64,000 bases of DNA from Arachis hypogaea (GCF_003086295.3 NC_092052.1:71278910-71342909), one strand, 5' to 3'. Shown: positions 1-11,736, counted from the first letter of the stretch. Notes: generated by a model from the letters alone, not told the origin. Program-made: numbers and translations.

Positions 1-345
1 CGCACGCGTACATGGCACGTACGCGTGGATGCAAAAATTCTATCCCCAACCAAAAACCCGAGAGTTAGGCCTGCATTATGCGAACATTGGACCTCATGCA
101 CAAACCAACCCGCGCGTACGCGCACCTGGCGCGTACGCGTCCATGTTCCCAAATGCGCAATGCACGCGTATGCACGCTGTGCACGCACACGTCGATTGCG
201 CCACCTGTCCTCCTGGTACATTTTCCAGAGAGCTGGGCCAACCCTGAACTGACACTGTGCCCTGCGCCTAATCCCACCCACGCGTGCGCGCACCTGGCGC
301 GTATGCGCCCTTCGGCCAAACTGCACATCGGCACGTAAGCGTTCA
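1..345 (+). repeat. CpG-rich palindrome array of family A (left)
   Basis: Degenerate units built on ACGCGT and CGCGTACGCG in an otherwise AT-rich element; 112-123 is a perfect 12-bp palindrome (GCGCGTACGCGC). The same array is at 43834-44245. Short open frames cross it in several phases, none convincing, so I treat it as noncoding. It lies between ORF1 and the ORF2 stub. The window starts inside it. Confidence 0.8.
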
Positions 346-868
346 TGATGCGTCTGCGCCGGTAAAAAAATAGTTTTTTTTCCTCCTCTTCCATTTTCTT
401 TTGTTTATTGCATTCGTATACTTCTATTCTTTGCATTTCAATTTTGTTTTTATAGCTTGTTTTCATTTTTTTATTTTGTAAGTTTCTCATTTTAATAATG
501 GTGTTGCATTTTCCTACTCAATTGTTGAGAATTTCTTGCATTATTTTGGTGCTTCTTGACTTGTTTGATATTGATGGGTGATGAAACTTTTAAATCAATG
601 CTTCATCTTTTATGACTCTTGTATCCCTTGTGCATTGATATGAGCTCATATTGTTTTTTCATGATCCACTTTTTCTTATTTGAACTTGATCTCAATATGC
701 TCTTCATGCTTTGACTTTACTCTTGCATCAAGCTCAATGATATGCCTTAGCTTACATTGTTTTCATACTCACATGTTGTAGCTACCATGTAGTAGAGAAC
801 TTTACTCTTATTTGGCATTAGCCCCCGCCTATGTTCTATTTGCTTTGATATCTTTGTTGTAGGTTTAA
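346..868 (+). other. Family A internal spacer, noncoding
   Basis: AT-rich DNA between the CpG array and the ORF2 stub, without a supportable gene. It is nearly identical to 44246-44746, so it is ordinary internal sequence of the element. Confidence 0.7.
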
Positions 869-894
869 TTCTCTTTCTTTTTCTTTCCTTTTAG
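869..894 (+). promoter_or_regulatory. Candidate 3' splice site before the ORF2 stub
   Basis: A pyrimidine tract (869-892) ends in AG at 893-894, directly before GTTGGCCACCAAG. In family C the equivalent place reads CAG then GATGGCCACCAAG, with the start codon right after the AG; fragment E has the same arrangement. This suggests ORF2 is translated from a spliced RNA. No donor was identified. Confidence 0.4.
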
Positions 895-1016
895 GTTGGC
901 CACCAAGAAAGGAGGAAAGAAAAAGCTTCGAAATGGGGCAACAAACAAGTCATCCGTATAACCTTTTGAAGAAGCTCATCAGTTGTAGCAACCCGTCCAC
1001 CTTGCTCTTCTTTGCA
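895..1016 (+). pseudogene. ORF2 stub of family A (left), start codon lost
   Basis: Related to the 36-residue Lys/Pro-rich ORF at 53739-53849 of element C. Here the start reads TTG instead of ATG (GTTGGCC against GATGGCC in C), and in-frame stops follow within about 30 codons. The start resembles Ala-Thr-Lys-Lys of C; the rest has diverged. No function can be assigned. The full-length relative is probably the ORF in fragment E. Confidence 0.45.
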
Positions 1017-1054
1017 TGCACCGAGGACGGTGTAATCTTCAAGTGTGGGGAGGT
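1017..1054 (+). promoter_or_regulatory. Internal hairpin plus polypurine-like tract (A left)
   Basis: Stem TGCACCG pairs with CGGTGTA (one G-U) around loop AGGA at 1017-1034. Three bases follow, then TTCAAGTGTGGGGAGGT (1038-1054). The last 14 bases, AAGTGTGGGGAGGT, are identical to the tract touching the LTR at 2582-2595, so the motif is duplicated about 1.5 kb inside the element. Elements C and B have counterparts. Confidence 0.7.
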
Positions 1055-2557
1055 CGTCCGACCGATCTCCATGGGTAACAATTCCCTTTTCAACACCAAT
1101 TTTTAGTTTTCTTTGTTAGATTAGTTATTGCATTGCATGATAGGTTGCATGCTAGTTAAAATTTGTACATATTTTTACCACTTCTTTCTTATTAGGACTA
1201 CTTGGTTAGGGTAATGATTTCCTTCCAAGAAATTACAATTTTTGGGCAACCCTACCAATTTAAAATTTTTGGTGAACTTGCTTGAAAGGATTTATTTTAG
1301 AACATGGTTTTTGATCTAAGAACACAAGCTTGTGAGTTTTGAGCCTAATAGTGTGATTACATCTTAAAACCACTTATTTTTCCTTCTTGTGTGCATTATT
1401 CTCTTTCTATGACTGTAATCTTTGATTTGTTTGATTCTTTATGTCCATTATTTTGTGTATTCATGCATTTATATGATTGAGGCCATCATTTCATTTAGCT
1501 CACTTACCCAAATACCCTACCTTTTATCAACCTTTGCTAGCCAACTTTGAGCCTACGATTAACCCACTTTGTTCTTTAATTTAGCACATTACAAGCCTTA
1601 AAGCAAAAAATAATAAATGTCCTTAATTTGGATCTTTGATTAGCTTAGGCTAGTGTGAGTGTGTATCATTCAAGTGTGGGAAAACTTGGGACATTGGTTG
1701 GGATAAAAGGGTGTATTGTATTGTTGTTGGTAATATTGGGAATTGGGTACATGCTCATGTGTTAATTAAATGTAAAACCATATGCATTGATACTTTTGTA
1801 TATACTTTATTGCAAAAAGAAAATAAAAAGAAAAAAAATATATGTAGATATCAAAAGAAAAAGAAAAAAATAGAAAGAAATGAAAAAAAGAAAAGAAAAG
1901 AAATAAAAAGTAGACAAAATGCCCCAAGTGAAGCTCAATAATAATCAATGCATATGTGTTGTGATTAAGAAAAAAATGCATGAGCATGTGAAAAAGTGAA
2001 GAATGGGTAGTTAGGTTTGTTTAGAATTGTATAGGTTGCTATATAGGTTAGGTGGAAAGTTTAAGGTAATCAAAGATTCAAATTTCAAGTCCACTTGACC
2101 AAATATGCATCCTTACCTTGACCCTAGCCCCATTACAACCTATGAAAAGACCTCATGATACATGTATGCATGCATTGAATAATTGTTGATTGTTAGATGA
2201 AAAAAAAATCTTGGAAAGCATGATTAGGGGAGAATTGAGAGAATCGACCTTATACACTTGAGCGACTAGAGTGCAAACACTTTCGGTGAGGGTTCGATGC
2301 TCAATTCCTTGATTCCCGGCTTTCATGAGCGTTCTTGTTGCAAGTCTACTTGAACTTCATTTTTATACTTAAATTGGTAGGATTCATCAGTCGTCATATG
2401 ACCTTAGCCCTAGCCGTTTATACATGCTATTGGAGGATTGATTTATTTTTAACCAAGTAGGTAGAATCATTTTGAATTTAGTTGTATTTATTTAGATAGG
2501 ATGCATATAGATAGGTTGCATTGAATAAATGTCATACCCCTTGTTTCATTCTTGGTT
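1055..2557 (+). other. Family A 3' noncoding region
   Basis: AT-rich region between internal tract and LTR, without a credible gene. An A/G-rich low-complexity stretch lies at about 1814-1911, and a partial copy of the tract (AAGTGTGGGAAAAC) at about 1671-1684. It is collinear with 44934-46447. Confidence 0.7.
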
Positions 2558-2595
2558 TAGAATGAGAACATGGTATGGTTTAAGTGTGGGGAGGT
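2558..2595 (+). promoter_or_regulatory. Polypurine tract with decayed hairpin (A left)
   Basis: TTTAAGTGTGGGGAGGT (2579-2595) directly precedes the LTR and is the expected plus-strand primer. Upstream, TAGAATG-AGAA-CATGGTA (2558-2575) keeps the fold of the other copies with two mismatched pairs; the right copy at 46448-46465 is perfectly paired. Confidence 0.7.
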
Positions 2596-4108
2596 TGATA
2601 AACCCCATTTTTAGGGTTTATCTTGTGTTGAATTTAGAGGGTTTTGTCAACTTTTCTCCTATGTATCCAATGAAATAGCATGGTTTTGTAACTTCTCCTT
2701 TAATTGTGCTTAAGAGTGAAAACATGCTTTTTAGGTCTTAGAATAGCAAAATCTAATTCACCTTGATTCCATTATATGCCTTGATATATTTGTTAAGTGA
2801 TTTCATATTTAGGAGGCAAAGATTGGATCAAGGGAATGAAAGAAAAGCATGTAAAAATGAAGAACTCATGAAGAAATGAAGGAATCGTAAAAGCTGTCAA
2901 GCCGACCTCTTTGCACTTAATCGACCATAACTTGAGCTACAGAGGTCCAAATGATGCGATTCTAGTTGCGTTGGAAAGATAACATTCAGGGCTTCAAAAT
3001 GATATAATATTTGTGGTAGTTTCATCGTGTTTAGAGGAGCGCACGTGCACTGTACATGTACATGCCAATGGTTTCACGTGATTCACTTAATGCAACTCGT
3101 GGCCAGCGATTTTAGAAGCCTTGTGGGCCCAATCCAACTCATTTCTAATGCTATTTAACCCAAGGATTGAAGAGGGATGGGACATATAGTTAGTTAGTGA
3201 GTTTTATTTTAGTTTTATCATGCTTTAGTTAGTTTCTAGAGAGAGAAGCTCTCTCTTCTCTCTAGAATTAGGAGTATGTTAGATCTAGAATAGGAATTCT
3301 TAGATCTAGGTTAATTTCATGCTTAGATTTACTTTTCCTTTATTAATTCTTCTTCTTCTACATCTCTTCTCTCTAGTTTAGCATTTAATTCTTGTAATTT
3401 TCTACCTTTATGTTGATGCACTTTTTTCTTCCATTTTCCTTTAATGTAATTTATGATTCATGTTCCTTTATTGTTGATTTTCTTTATTGTTGGTTAATTC
3501 CTTGCAATTGAGTAGTGTAGTTTTACTTTCCTTGAAATTTTACTATGCTTTCCTTTTATACCTTCCAAGTGTTTGATAAAATGCTTGGTTGGATTTTAGA
3601 GTAGAATTTTATGCTCTTGGCTTGAGAGGGTAACTTAGAAACTCTTGAGTTACTAATGTCCAAGTAATTGATGATTGGAAGCCATTAACTCTAGATCTCA
3701 CTAATTGAATTGGTGGAGAACTAGGACTTATGGACTTATGGACTTAGAGGATAACTTAATGGGATTAATCCTTGCCAATTCTCATGTTGTGGTTAGTGAT
3801 TAGGATAGAGATCCTTGACCACCAAACCTTGCCAAGACCTTTTTAGCTGTTAGTTTACTTTCATTGCCATTTACTTTTCTTGTCTCTTATCCCAAAAACC
3901 CCAAAATATCTCATAACCAATAACAAGACACTTTATCGCAATTCCTAGGGAGAATGACCCGATGTTCCATTACTTCGGTTTATAAATTTAGGGATTTGTA
4001 CTTGTGACAAACAAAATTTTTGTATGAAAGGATTATTGTTTGGTTTAGAAACTATACTTGCAACGAGAGTTTATTGTGAATTCTAAACCATCAAAAATCC
4101 GTTCATCA
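2596..4108 (+). repeat. LTR of family A (left), 1513 bp
   Basis: Begins TGATAAACC right after the polypurine tract and ends TTCATCA three bases before the primer-binding site. The 5' end is an inverted repeat, GATAAACCC with GGGTTTATC (2597-2622). It shares with the LTR at 46486-47996, but not with 35350-36893, a rearrangement near 3720-3770 where TTATGGACTTATGGACTTAGAGG replaces a longer stretch. That ties this LTR to the right-hand copy. Confidence 0.9.
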
Positions 4109-4111
4109 AAA

Positions 4112-4129
4112 TGGCGCCGTTGCTGGGGA
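4112..4129 (+). promoter_or_regulatory. Primer-binding site, tRNA-Asp, one mismatch
   Basis: TGGCGCCGTTGCTGGGGA complements the plant tRNA-Asp 3' end with one C-to-T change. It lies three bases after the LTR. Confidence 0.85.
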
Positions 4130-4267
4130 ACTGCAATGGTGTTGTGTTATTGGTTATTGTATATATGTGAATAGTGTGAATATGTTTGCTTTTGTTAGTT
4201 CTTGCTAGTTTTAGGATTTGGTTTTCTTTGCTCTTTTTTTATTTTATTTTCCTTTCCTCTTGCCATC

Positions 4268-5532
4268 ATGAATTCTCACTTTGGCTATGAGTGTGATTAC
4301 AACTATGTTGTAGGAAATGGGAACTACAATGAAGATATGCATCAAGGATGGGATAACCAAAGGTGGGAGGAGCCATATGCATATGATCAATCTTCATGGC
4401 AACAACCTCCACCAATGCACTATGAACAAGAGCCATTCTATGATACATACCAATCCAATGGCTATGGTGAATCTCCTTGTGACTTTCAAGAACCACCACC
4501 ATATGCCTATGAACCATATCCACAACATAACCCTCAACCATACTGACAAGCCCCTTCTTACCAACCACCTTCTTATGACCCTAATCTATATCCACCATTC
4601 CAACAATCATATGAGTCATATGAACCACATATAGAGCCACCACCATTCCAACATCAACATTTTCAAGAGCTACCTCCTCCATACTATTACCATGATGAAC
4701 TACCTCCAATGTATGAAAATTTTCAACCACAAGATAAATACTACTTTCCACTACAACCTCCCATGGAAAAATACTCATGTCTATCGATCCAAGAGCCATA
4801 TGATCCTACTCATGATATCCAAGAGGAACAAGAGTCAAGGGATCGTCTCAAGGAAGCATTGGATCAATTTCAAGCAACTATGGAGCGTGTTGTGCAACAA
4901 GTGGAAAGAGTAGAAAGTATTGAACCACCACAACTCTACCAAGAGGAACCACCTTCCTACTATGAGTCCTTCCTTCAAAATGATGAACCCTTCCATCCAC
5001 CCCAACCTCCAATGGATGACATCCTTGATGTTCTTGTTCAAGGACAAGAGGAGATGAAAATGGATGTGCAACAATTCACAGCCACCTTGGACAAGGTGGT
5101 AAACCGGTTAGCATCCCGATGCTTGAACACTCAAGGAACTCCCATGGCTACATGTGGAGAACCTAATGAAGAGCGTAGCATAAAGGAGAGATTGGAAACT
5201 CCGGTGGAGAATGAGAGAAGTTGCTTTGTATTGGAACAATTGGAGGAAGCTTTAATTGTTGAAGACAAGGAAGAAGTGGTTGAAGACTTGGGAGATGCGG
5301 AACTACCTTGGGAACATAGAGTTGAAGAAAAACCCTCCAAGAAGATTGAACTTGATGCTAAGGAGGAATGTGCACAACCTCCAAGGCATATCCCTTATGA
5401 AGACTTGGATGGGATAGAGCAAGAATTGAGTTCCCGTGGGATTGAAGATTAAGCATCTAGTCTTAGTGGTGAAGAATCCTTTGAGCATGAAGAACCTTCT
5501 CCCGATGAGATGGAAAGCAATGTGGAGGTAAA
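4268..5532 (+). pseudogene. ORF1 of family A (left): orphan Tyr/Pro/Gln-rich protein, broken
   Basis: One frame from the ATG at 4268, interrupted by TGA (4544-4546) and TAA (5450-5452, where copy A2 has CAA), then cut by the junction at 5532. The first third is rich in Tyr, Pro, Gln, Asn and Met (repeated PPPYxY-like blocks); the middle is acidic and probably partly coiled. There is no CCHC knuckle, gag domain, protease or RT. It occupies the gag position just after primer-binding site and leader, so a capsid or RNA-binding role is possible but unproven. Homologues: 37054-43570 and minus strand 54679-56641. Confidence 0.75.
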
Positions 5533-5534
5533 AA

Positions 5535-6912
5535 ATCTTGGGCTTTCCAGCAATGTATAATAGTCCATTCTTTGCCCGAGATTTGATGGCCCAAACTAGC
5601 GTTCAAACGCCAACCAAAGACCCTTTTCTAGAGTAAAACGCCAGAACTGGCACCAGAACTGCAGTTAAACGCCCAAACAGGCACCCAAGCTAGCGTTTAA
5701 CTCCAAGAATGGCCTATGCACGTGAAGGCTTCAATGCTCAGCCTAAGCACACACCAAGTGGGCCCCGAAAGTGGTTTTCTGCACTATTTGCACTTAGTTA
5801 CTTATTTTCTGTAATTCCTAGTAACTAGTTTAGTATAAATAGCACTTTTTACTATTGTATTTGGGAGTTTTTGAGCTGATCATCTGATCATCCTTGGATT
5901 TGGAGGCTGGCCATTTGGCCATGCCTAGACCTCTTTTCTCTTACGTATTTTCTACGGTGGAGTTTCTACACCTCATAGATTAAGGTTTGTTGTTCTTCAT
6001 GAATTAATGCAAGGACTATTGTTTCTCATTCAATTCACGCTTACTTCTTCTCCAAGATATACTCTCATACTTAATTCAGTTATGTCAGAATGAAGGGGTG
6101 ACCTGTGACAATCACACACTATCTTCGTTACTCGCTTAGCCAAGATCCGCGTGCCTGACAACCACAAGCGGTCTACATGATGTTCAACGTAGTCATTGGA
6201 CGACAAATGGAGTATATTCTCTTGGGTCTCTAATCCACGATTTTCATTGTCTCTCCTGACAACAGAGCATCCGAATCCGTGAGATTAGAACTTTCGTGGT
6301 ATAGGATAGAACCATTGGCAGCATTCCTAAGATCCGAAAAGTCTAAACCTTGTCTGTGGTATTCCGAGTAGGAACTGTGACGAGCTTCAAACTCATGAAT
6401 GTTAGGCGCAGTGACAGTGTGCAAAAGGATAGAGAGATCCTATTCTGACGCTGGTGAGAACCGACAGATGATTAGCCGTGCAGTAGCTATACTTGGTATT
6501 TTTCATCCGAGACGAGAAATCCGACAGTTGATTAGCGGTGCAGAAACTATGCCTGGTATTTTTCATCCGAGAGGACCATACAGCTTTCCATGGAAGGGAG
6601 CACGCATGATTGGAAGAAGACAATAGGAAAGCAGAGGTTCAGAAGCAACAAACGCTTATCTGAAATTCCCACCAATGAATTACATAAGTATCTTTATTTT
6701 ATTTTATGTTTTATTTATCTTTTAATTATATAAATCTCATTACCAATTGAATCCGCCTGACTGAGATTTACAAGATGACCATAGCTTGCTTCAAGCCGAC
6801 AATCTTCGTGGGATCGACCCTTACTCACGTAAGGTATTACTTGGACGACCCAGTGCACTTGCTGGTTAGTTGTGCGGAGTTGTGAAAAGTGTGAATCACA
6901 ATTTCGTGCACT
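5535..6912 (+). repeat. LTR of family B, 5'-truncated
   Basis: Matches other B LTRs from the block GGGCTTTCCAG to the end, but lacks the TGATGAGCGG start and roughly the first 310 bp. A TATA box (TATAAATA) is at 5834-5841, preceded by degenerate GCGTTTAACGCC motifs at about 5596-5705. The end is near 6912, before AGTTT and the primer-binding site. The left boundary joins family A ORF1 with about two filler bases. Confidence 0.85.
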
Positions 6913-6919
6913 AAGTTTT

Positions 6920-6937
6920 TGGCGCCGCTGCTGGGGA
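6920..6937 (+). promoter_or_regulatory. Primer-binding site, tRNA-Asp, two mismatches
   Basis: TGGCGCCGCTGCTGGGGA differs at two positions from the perfect sites found in the reversed B copies. Confidence 0.8.
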
Positions 6938-8689
6938 TTGTTCGAGTTTGGACAATTGACGGTTCATCTTGTTGCTTAGATTGGGTAATTTTATTTTATG
7001 TTTAAGCTTTTTATTTTTATTTTCGAAAAAACAAAAAAAAATTGTTCTTCAGAATTTTTAAGAATGAATTCTAGAGATTCTTGAGATATGTTAAAGCCTG
7101 GCTGGCTGTTAAGCCATGTCTAATCTTTTGGACAGAGGTTTCCACTTTCCATTGTAGAAAGGACATGTCTATAATTGTTATGCTAAAGCTTGGCTGGCCA
7201 TTTGGCCATGTCTGATTCTTTTGGACCGAAACTTTAGACTAACATTGCACGAATCCTGGAATTCTTATTAAAAATTTTGAATTTCTTTATTTTTTTTTCC
7301 AAAATTTTTTCGAAAAATACAAAAAATTAATAAAATCATAAAACCAAAAAAAATTTTGTGTTTCTTGTTTGAGTCTTGTGTCAAATTTTAAGTTTGGTGT
7401 CAATTGCATGTTTTTTATTTTTCTTAAATTTTCGAAAATTCATCATGTGTTCTTTCTTGATCTTCAGGTTGTTCTTGATGATTTTCTGTGTTTAATCTTG
7501 TGATTTTCTTGTTTTGTGCTTTTTGTTGTTTTTCATATGCATTTTCGAATTCATAGTGTCTAAACATTAAAAAATTTTTTAAGTTTGGTGTCTTGCATGT
7601 GTTTCTTTTCTTAAAAATTTTCCAAAAATATGTTCTTGATGTTCATCTTGATCTTCAAAGTGTTCTTAGTGTTCATCTTGACATTCAAAGTGTTCTTGCA
7701 TGCATTATTTGTTTTGATCTTAAATTTTTATGTCTTGTGACATTTTGTTGTTTTTCTCTTTCCTCATTAATTCAAAAAAATCAAAAATAATATCTTTCCC
7801 TTATTTTACTCATAAATTTCGAAATTTTTGGTTGACTTACTAAAAAATTTTTAAAAATTTAAAAATTTTATCTTTTCACATCTTTTTCAAAAATTAAATC
7901 TTTTTCATTTTTCTTTCATGTTTTTTGAAAGTTCTTCAAAGTAAATTTTCAAAATAATTTTCATATTTTTATTTCATATTTTCGAAATCTTTACTAACAA
8001 TTAATGATTTGATTCAAAAATTTAAAGTTTGTTACTTTCCTGTTAAGAAAGGTTCAATCTTTAAATTCTAGAATCATATCTTTTAGTTTCTTGTTAGTCA
8101 AGTCGTCAAATTTAATTTTCAAAATCAAATCTTTTTAAATTTCTTTTTCAAAATAAATTTCAATCATATCTTTTTCAAAATTTAATTCCAAAATCTTTTT
8201 TTAACTTCTCATCTTTTCAAAATTTATTTTCAAATCTTTTTCAACTAACTACTTGACTTGTTTGTTTTAATTTTAAAAGTTTACTATTTCTTATCTTTTT
8301 CAAAATTACTTAACTATTTTTTCACTTCTCATTTTCGAAAATCAATAACCACTTTTTTAAAATTCTTTTTAATTAACTAATTGTTTTAAAATTCTAATTT
8401 TATTTTATTTTTTTTATTTTTGAATTCTAACTTAATTAATTAAATAAAAAATATTTCTCTTCTCCCTCTTTTAAAAATTCGGATACTCTCTCTCTCATCT
8501 CTTTCTATTTATTTATTTATTTACTAACGCTTCTCTCCTACTTATAATTCGAACCCTCTCTCCCTCTCTGTGTTCGAATTTCTTCTCTCTACCTCACTCT
8601 TCTATTCTTCTGTTCTTATACTCACATAAAGGAATCTCTATACTGTGACATAGAGGATTCCTCTTCTTTTCTGTTCTCTTCTTTTTCAT
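6938..8689 (+). other. Family B leader, AT-rich and noncoding
   Basis: About 1.75 kb of AT-rich untranslated leader with TTCGAAA-like and poly-A/T runs, ending in CT-rich DNA before the gag start. AAGTTTGGTGTC occurs about twice (near 7390 and 7579) without the hairpin. Unlike the reversed copies, it has no GCGTTTAACGCC array. Confidence 0.75.
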
Positions 8690-10971
8690 ATGAGCAGGAA
8701 CAAGGATAAGGACATTCTTGTTGAAGCTGATCCTGAACCTGAAAGGACTCTGAAGAGGAAGCTAAGAGAAGCTAAAGCACAACACTCTGGAGAGGACTTA
8801 ACAGAAATTTTCAAAAAAAAAGAAGACATGGCAGCCAAAAACAACAACAATGGTGGAGATGCAAGGAAGGTGCTTGGTGACTTTACTGCACCAACTTCTG
8901 ACTTCTATGGAAGAAGAATCTCAATTCCTGTAATTGGAGCAAACAACTTTGAGCTTAAGCCTCAATTAGTATCTCTAATGCAGCAGAATTGCAAGTTTCA
9001 TGGACTTCCATTGGAAGATCCTCATCAGTTCTTAGCTGAATTCTTGCAAATCTGTGACACTGTTAAGACCAATGGGGTTAATCCTGAGGTTTACAGACTT
9101 ATCCTTTTCCCTTTTGCTGTAAGAGACAGAGCCAGGATATGGTTGGACTCACAACCTAAAGAAAGCCTAAACTCTTGGGAAAAGTTCGTCAATGCTTTCT
9201 TGGCCAAATTCTTTCCACCTCAAAAATTGAGCAAGCTTAAATTAGAAGTACAAACCTTCAGACAGAAGGAAGGTAAATCCCTCTATGAAGCTTGGGAAAG
9301 ATACAAGCAATTGATCAGAAGGTGTCCTTCTGACATGCTTTCAGAATGGAGCATCTTATGTATATTCTATGATGGTCAGTCTGAATTATCCAAGATTCAT
9401 TAGACCATTCTGCTGGTGGATCTCTTCATCTGAAGCAAACCCCTGTAGAAGCCCAAGAACTCATTGAGATGGTTGCAAATAACCAGTTCATGTATACTTC
9501 TGAAAGAAATCCTGTGAATAATGGGATGACTGAGAAGAAAGGAGTTCTTGAGATTGATACTCTGAATGCCATATTGGCTCAGAATAAAATATTGACTCAG
9601 CAAGTCAATATAATTTCTCAAAATCTGACTGGAATGCAAGCTGCATCCGGCAGTACTAAAGAAGCTTCCTCTGAAGAAGAAGCTTATGACCCTGAGAATC
9701 CTGCAATGGAAAAAGTGAATTACATGGGAAAATCCTATGGAAACACTTACAATCTTTCATGGAGGAATCATCCTAATTTTTCATGGAAGGATCAGCAGAA
9801 GCCTAATCAAGGCTTCAATAATAATAATGGTGGGAAAATTTGATTTGGAAATAGCAAGCCTTTTCCATCATCTTCTGAGCAACAAACAAAGAATTCTAAG
9901 CAGAGCCTCTATGACTTAGCAACTATAATCTCTGATCTATCTAAGACCACTCTCAGTTTCATGACTGAAACAAGGTCCTCCATCAGAAATTTGGAGGCAC
10001 AAGTGGGTCAGCTGAGTAAAAAGGTTACTGAAATCCCTCATAGTAATCTCCCAAGCAATACATAAGAGAATCCAAAGAGAGAGCGCAAGGCCATCAATAT
10101 AACCAAAATGGCCGAACCTATAGAGGAGGAAGAGGCAGTGATTTCCAGTGAGGAAGACCTCAATGGACGTCCACTAGCCAATAAGGAGTTCCCTATTGAG
10201 GAACCAAAGGAATTTGAGGCTCATACAGAGATCATAGAGATTTCACTAAACTTACTGTTGCCATTCATGAGCTCTGATGAGTATTTCTCCTCTGAAGAGG
10301 ATGAAGATATTCTTGAAGAGCAAGTTGCTCATTATCTAGGAGCAATCATGAAGCTGAATGCCAAGTTATTTGGTAATGAGACTTGGGACGATAAACCTCC
10401 ATTGCTCATTAATGAACTGAATGCCTTGGTTCAACAGAAATTACCTTAGAAGAAACCAGATCCCGAAAAGTTTTTAATACCTTGTACCATAGGCACCCTG
10501 ACCTTTGAGAAGGCTCTGTGTGACCTGGGGTCAGGAATAAACCTCATGCTACTCTCTGTAATGGAGAAACTAGGGATCTTTGAGGTACAAGCTGCAAGAA
10601 TCTTACTAAAGATGACAGACAAATCAATGAAACAGGCTTATGGACTTGTAGAGGATGTCTTAGTGAAGGTTGAAGGCATGTACATCCCTGCTGACTTCAT
10701 AATCCTAGACACTGGCAAGGATGAGGATGAATCCATAATCCTTGAAAGACCCTTCCTAGCCACAGCAAGGGCTGTGATTGATATAGACAGAGGAGAGTTA
10801 GTCCTTCAATTGAATGAGGACTACCTTGTGTTTAAGGCTCAAGGATCTTCTTCTATAACCATGGAGAGGAAGAATGAAAAGCTTCTCTCAATACAGAGTC
10901 AAACAGAGCCCGCACACTCAACTTCTAAGTTTGGTGTTGGGAGGCCACCATTAAGCTCTGAGTCTCTGTGA
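8690..10971 (+). pseudogene. gag-protease polyprotein of family B, broken
   Basis: Retrotransposon gag fused to a retropepsin-like protease. The start at 8690 follows CT-rich leader. A charged N-terminus (residues 1-60) precedes the gag capsid domain (about 105-225, with HQFLAEF, ARIWLDS and a YEAWERYK stretch), an Asn/Gly-rich linker without CCHC, a long acidic region, and the protease (DLGS catalytic motif, later ERPFLATA). One lost base near 9398 shifts the frame and gives a TAG at 9401-9403. After that one frame continues to 10971 with stops near 9841, 10063 and 10447. RT and integrase are missing. Dead as it stands. Confidence 0.88.
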
Positions 10972-11190
10972 AGCTCTCTAAGAGCTCACTGTCAAGCTAT
11001 TGACATTAAAGAAGCGCTTATTGGGAGACAACCCAATCTTATTTATCTATGTTAATTACTTTTTCATTTCATTTTCCATTATTATTTTATGTTTTCTTTA
11101 GGTTGATGATCATGTGAACTCATAAACACAGCTGCAAAATTAAAGCGGAATAAAAAATAGCATCAAAAATAGCACACACTAGAGGACAGG
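10972..11190 (+). other. Spacer between protease and palindrome array
   Basis: Noncoding and conserved in all B copies. ATTGGG, six bases, CCCAAT (near 11019) could form a small stem after the protease stop. No RT-like sequence. Confidence 0.6.
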
Positions 11191-11505
11191 CTTACTGGCG
11201 TTTAAACGCCAGTAAGGATAGAAAAATGGGCATTTAACGCCCAGTTTGGTAGCATTCTGGGCGTTAAACGCCAGAATTGGTAGACAGACTGGTGTTAAAC
11301 GCCAGAAAAGGGTGTCTGGTGTCTGGCTGGTGTTAAACGCCAAAATTGGCAGATAGACTGGCGTTTAACGCCAAAAAAAGGGTGTCTGGTGGGCGTTAAA
11401 TGCCAGAAAAGGGCATCAGCTTGGCGTTTAATGCCAGAAAAGGTAGCAGAGATGGTGTTAAACGCCAGAAATGGCACACAGAGGGCGTTTAAATGCCAGA
11501 AAGGT
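11191..11505 (+). repeat. GGCGTTTAACGCC palindrome array (B forward)
   Basis: About ten copies of a 14-18 bp palindrome, consensus CTGGCGTTTAAACGCCAG, spaced 30-40 bp and separated mostly by AGAAAAGGxxxx-type linkers. The first (11191-11216) is a perfect 26-bp palindrome: CTTACTGGCGTTT followed by its complement. Many changes are C-to-T or G-to-A at CpG. It lies 230-540 bp upstream of an internal TATA box. Confidence 0.9.
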
Positions 11506-11736
11506 GCAGGGAGCAGAATTCCTTGACACCTCAGGATCTGTGGACCCCACAGGATCCCCACCTATCCCAACTCACTCTCTCTCCTCTTCACACCTCTCCA
11601 TAACACTCTTCCCCATAATCTCTTCACCACTCACATCCATCCATCATAAAACCCAACCTTCCTCACCATTCAAATTCAAAACATTTCCCTCCCAAACCCA
11701 ACCCCCTCTTACACGAATTCAACCTCTCTTTTACCC
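11506..11736 (+). other. Putative internal promoter region upstream of TATA
   Basis: CT- and CA-rich, plus TCAGGATCTGTGGACCCCAC near 11532. It is conserved in the other B copies. No reading frame here is shared among copies. Confidence 0.5.

Larger units (their letters stand above)
1..5532 (+). mobile_element. LTR retrotransposon family A, left copy (partial)
   Basis: Runs from the 3' half of the internal region through polypurine tract, LTR, primer-binding site, leader and broken ORF1. It begins outside the window and is cut at 5532, where it abuts a 5'-truncated family B LTR. An internal region before the LTR and another after it means the LTR is shared by two units, as in recombined tandem copies. 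It is collinear with about 43893-48161 with very few indels. No RT or integrase is present. Confidence 0.85.

Noticed and set aside
1766..1987. Phe-rich membrane-like frames at 1766-1987 and 45632-45869
   Set aside because: Translations of poly-A/G low-complexity DNA.
2281..2310. tRNA-like GGTTCGATGC near 2289 and 46179
   Set aside because: No cloverleaf partner arms; it is internal element sequence repeated in both A copies.
11191..11505. CRISPR-like array of evenly spaced palindromic repeats
   Set aside because: Plant nuclear context, degenerate repeats, linkers that are themselves similar, no cas genes; it is part of a retrotransposon.
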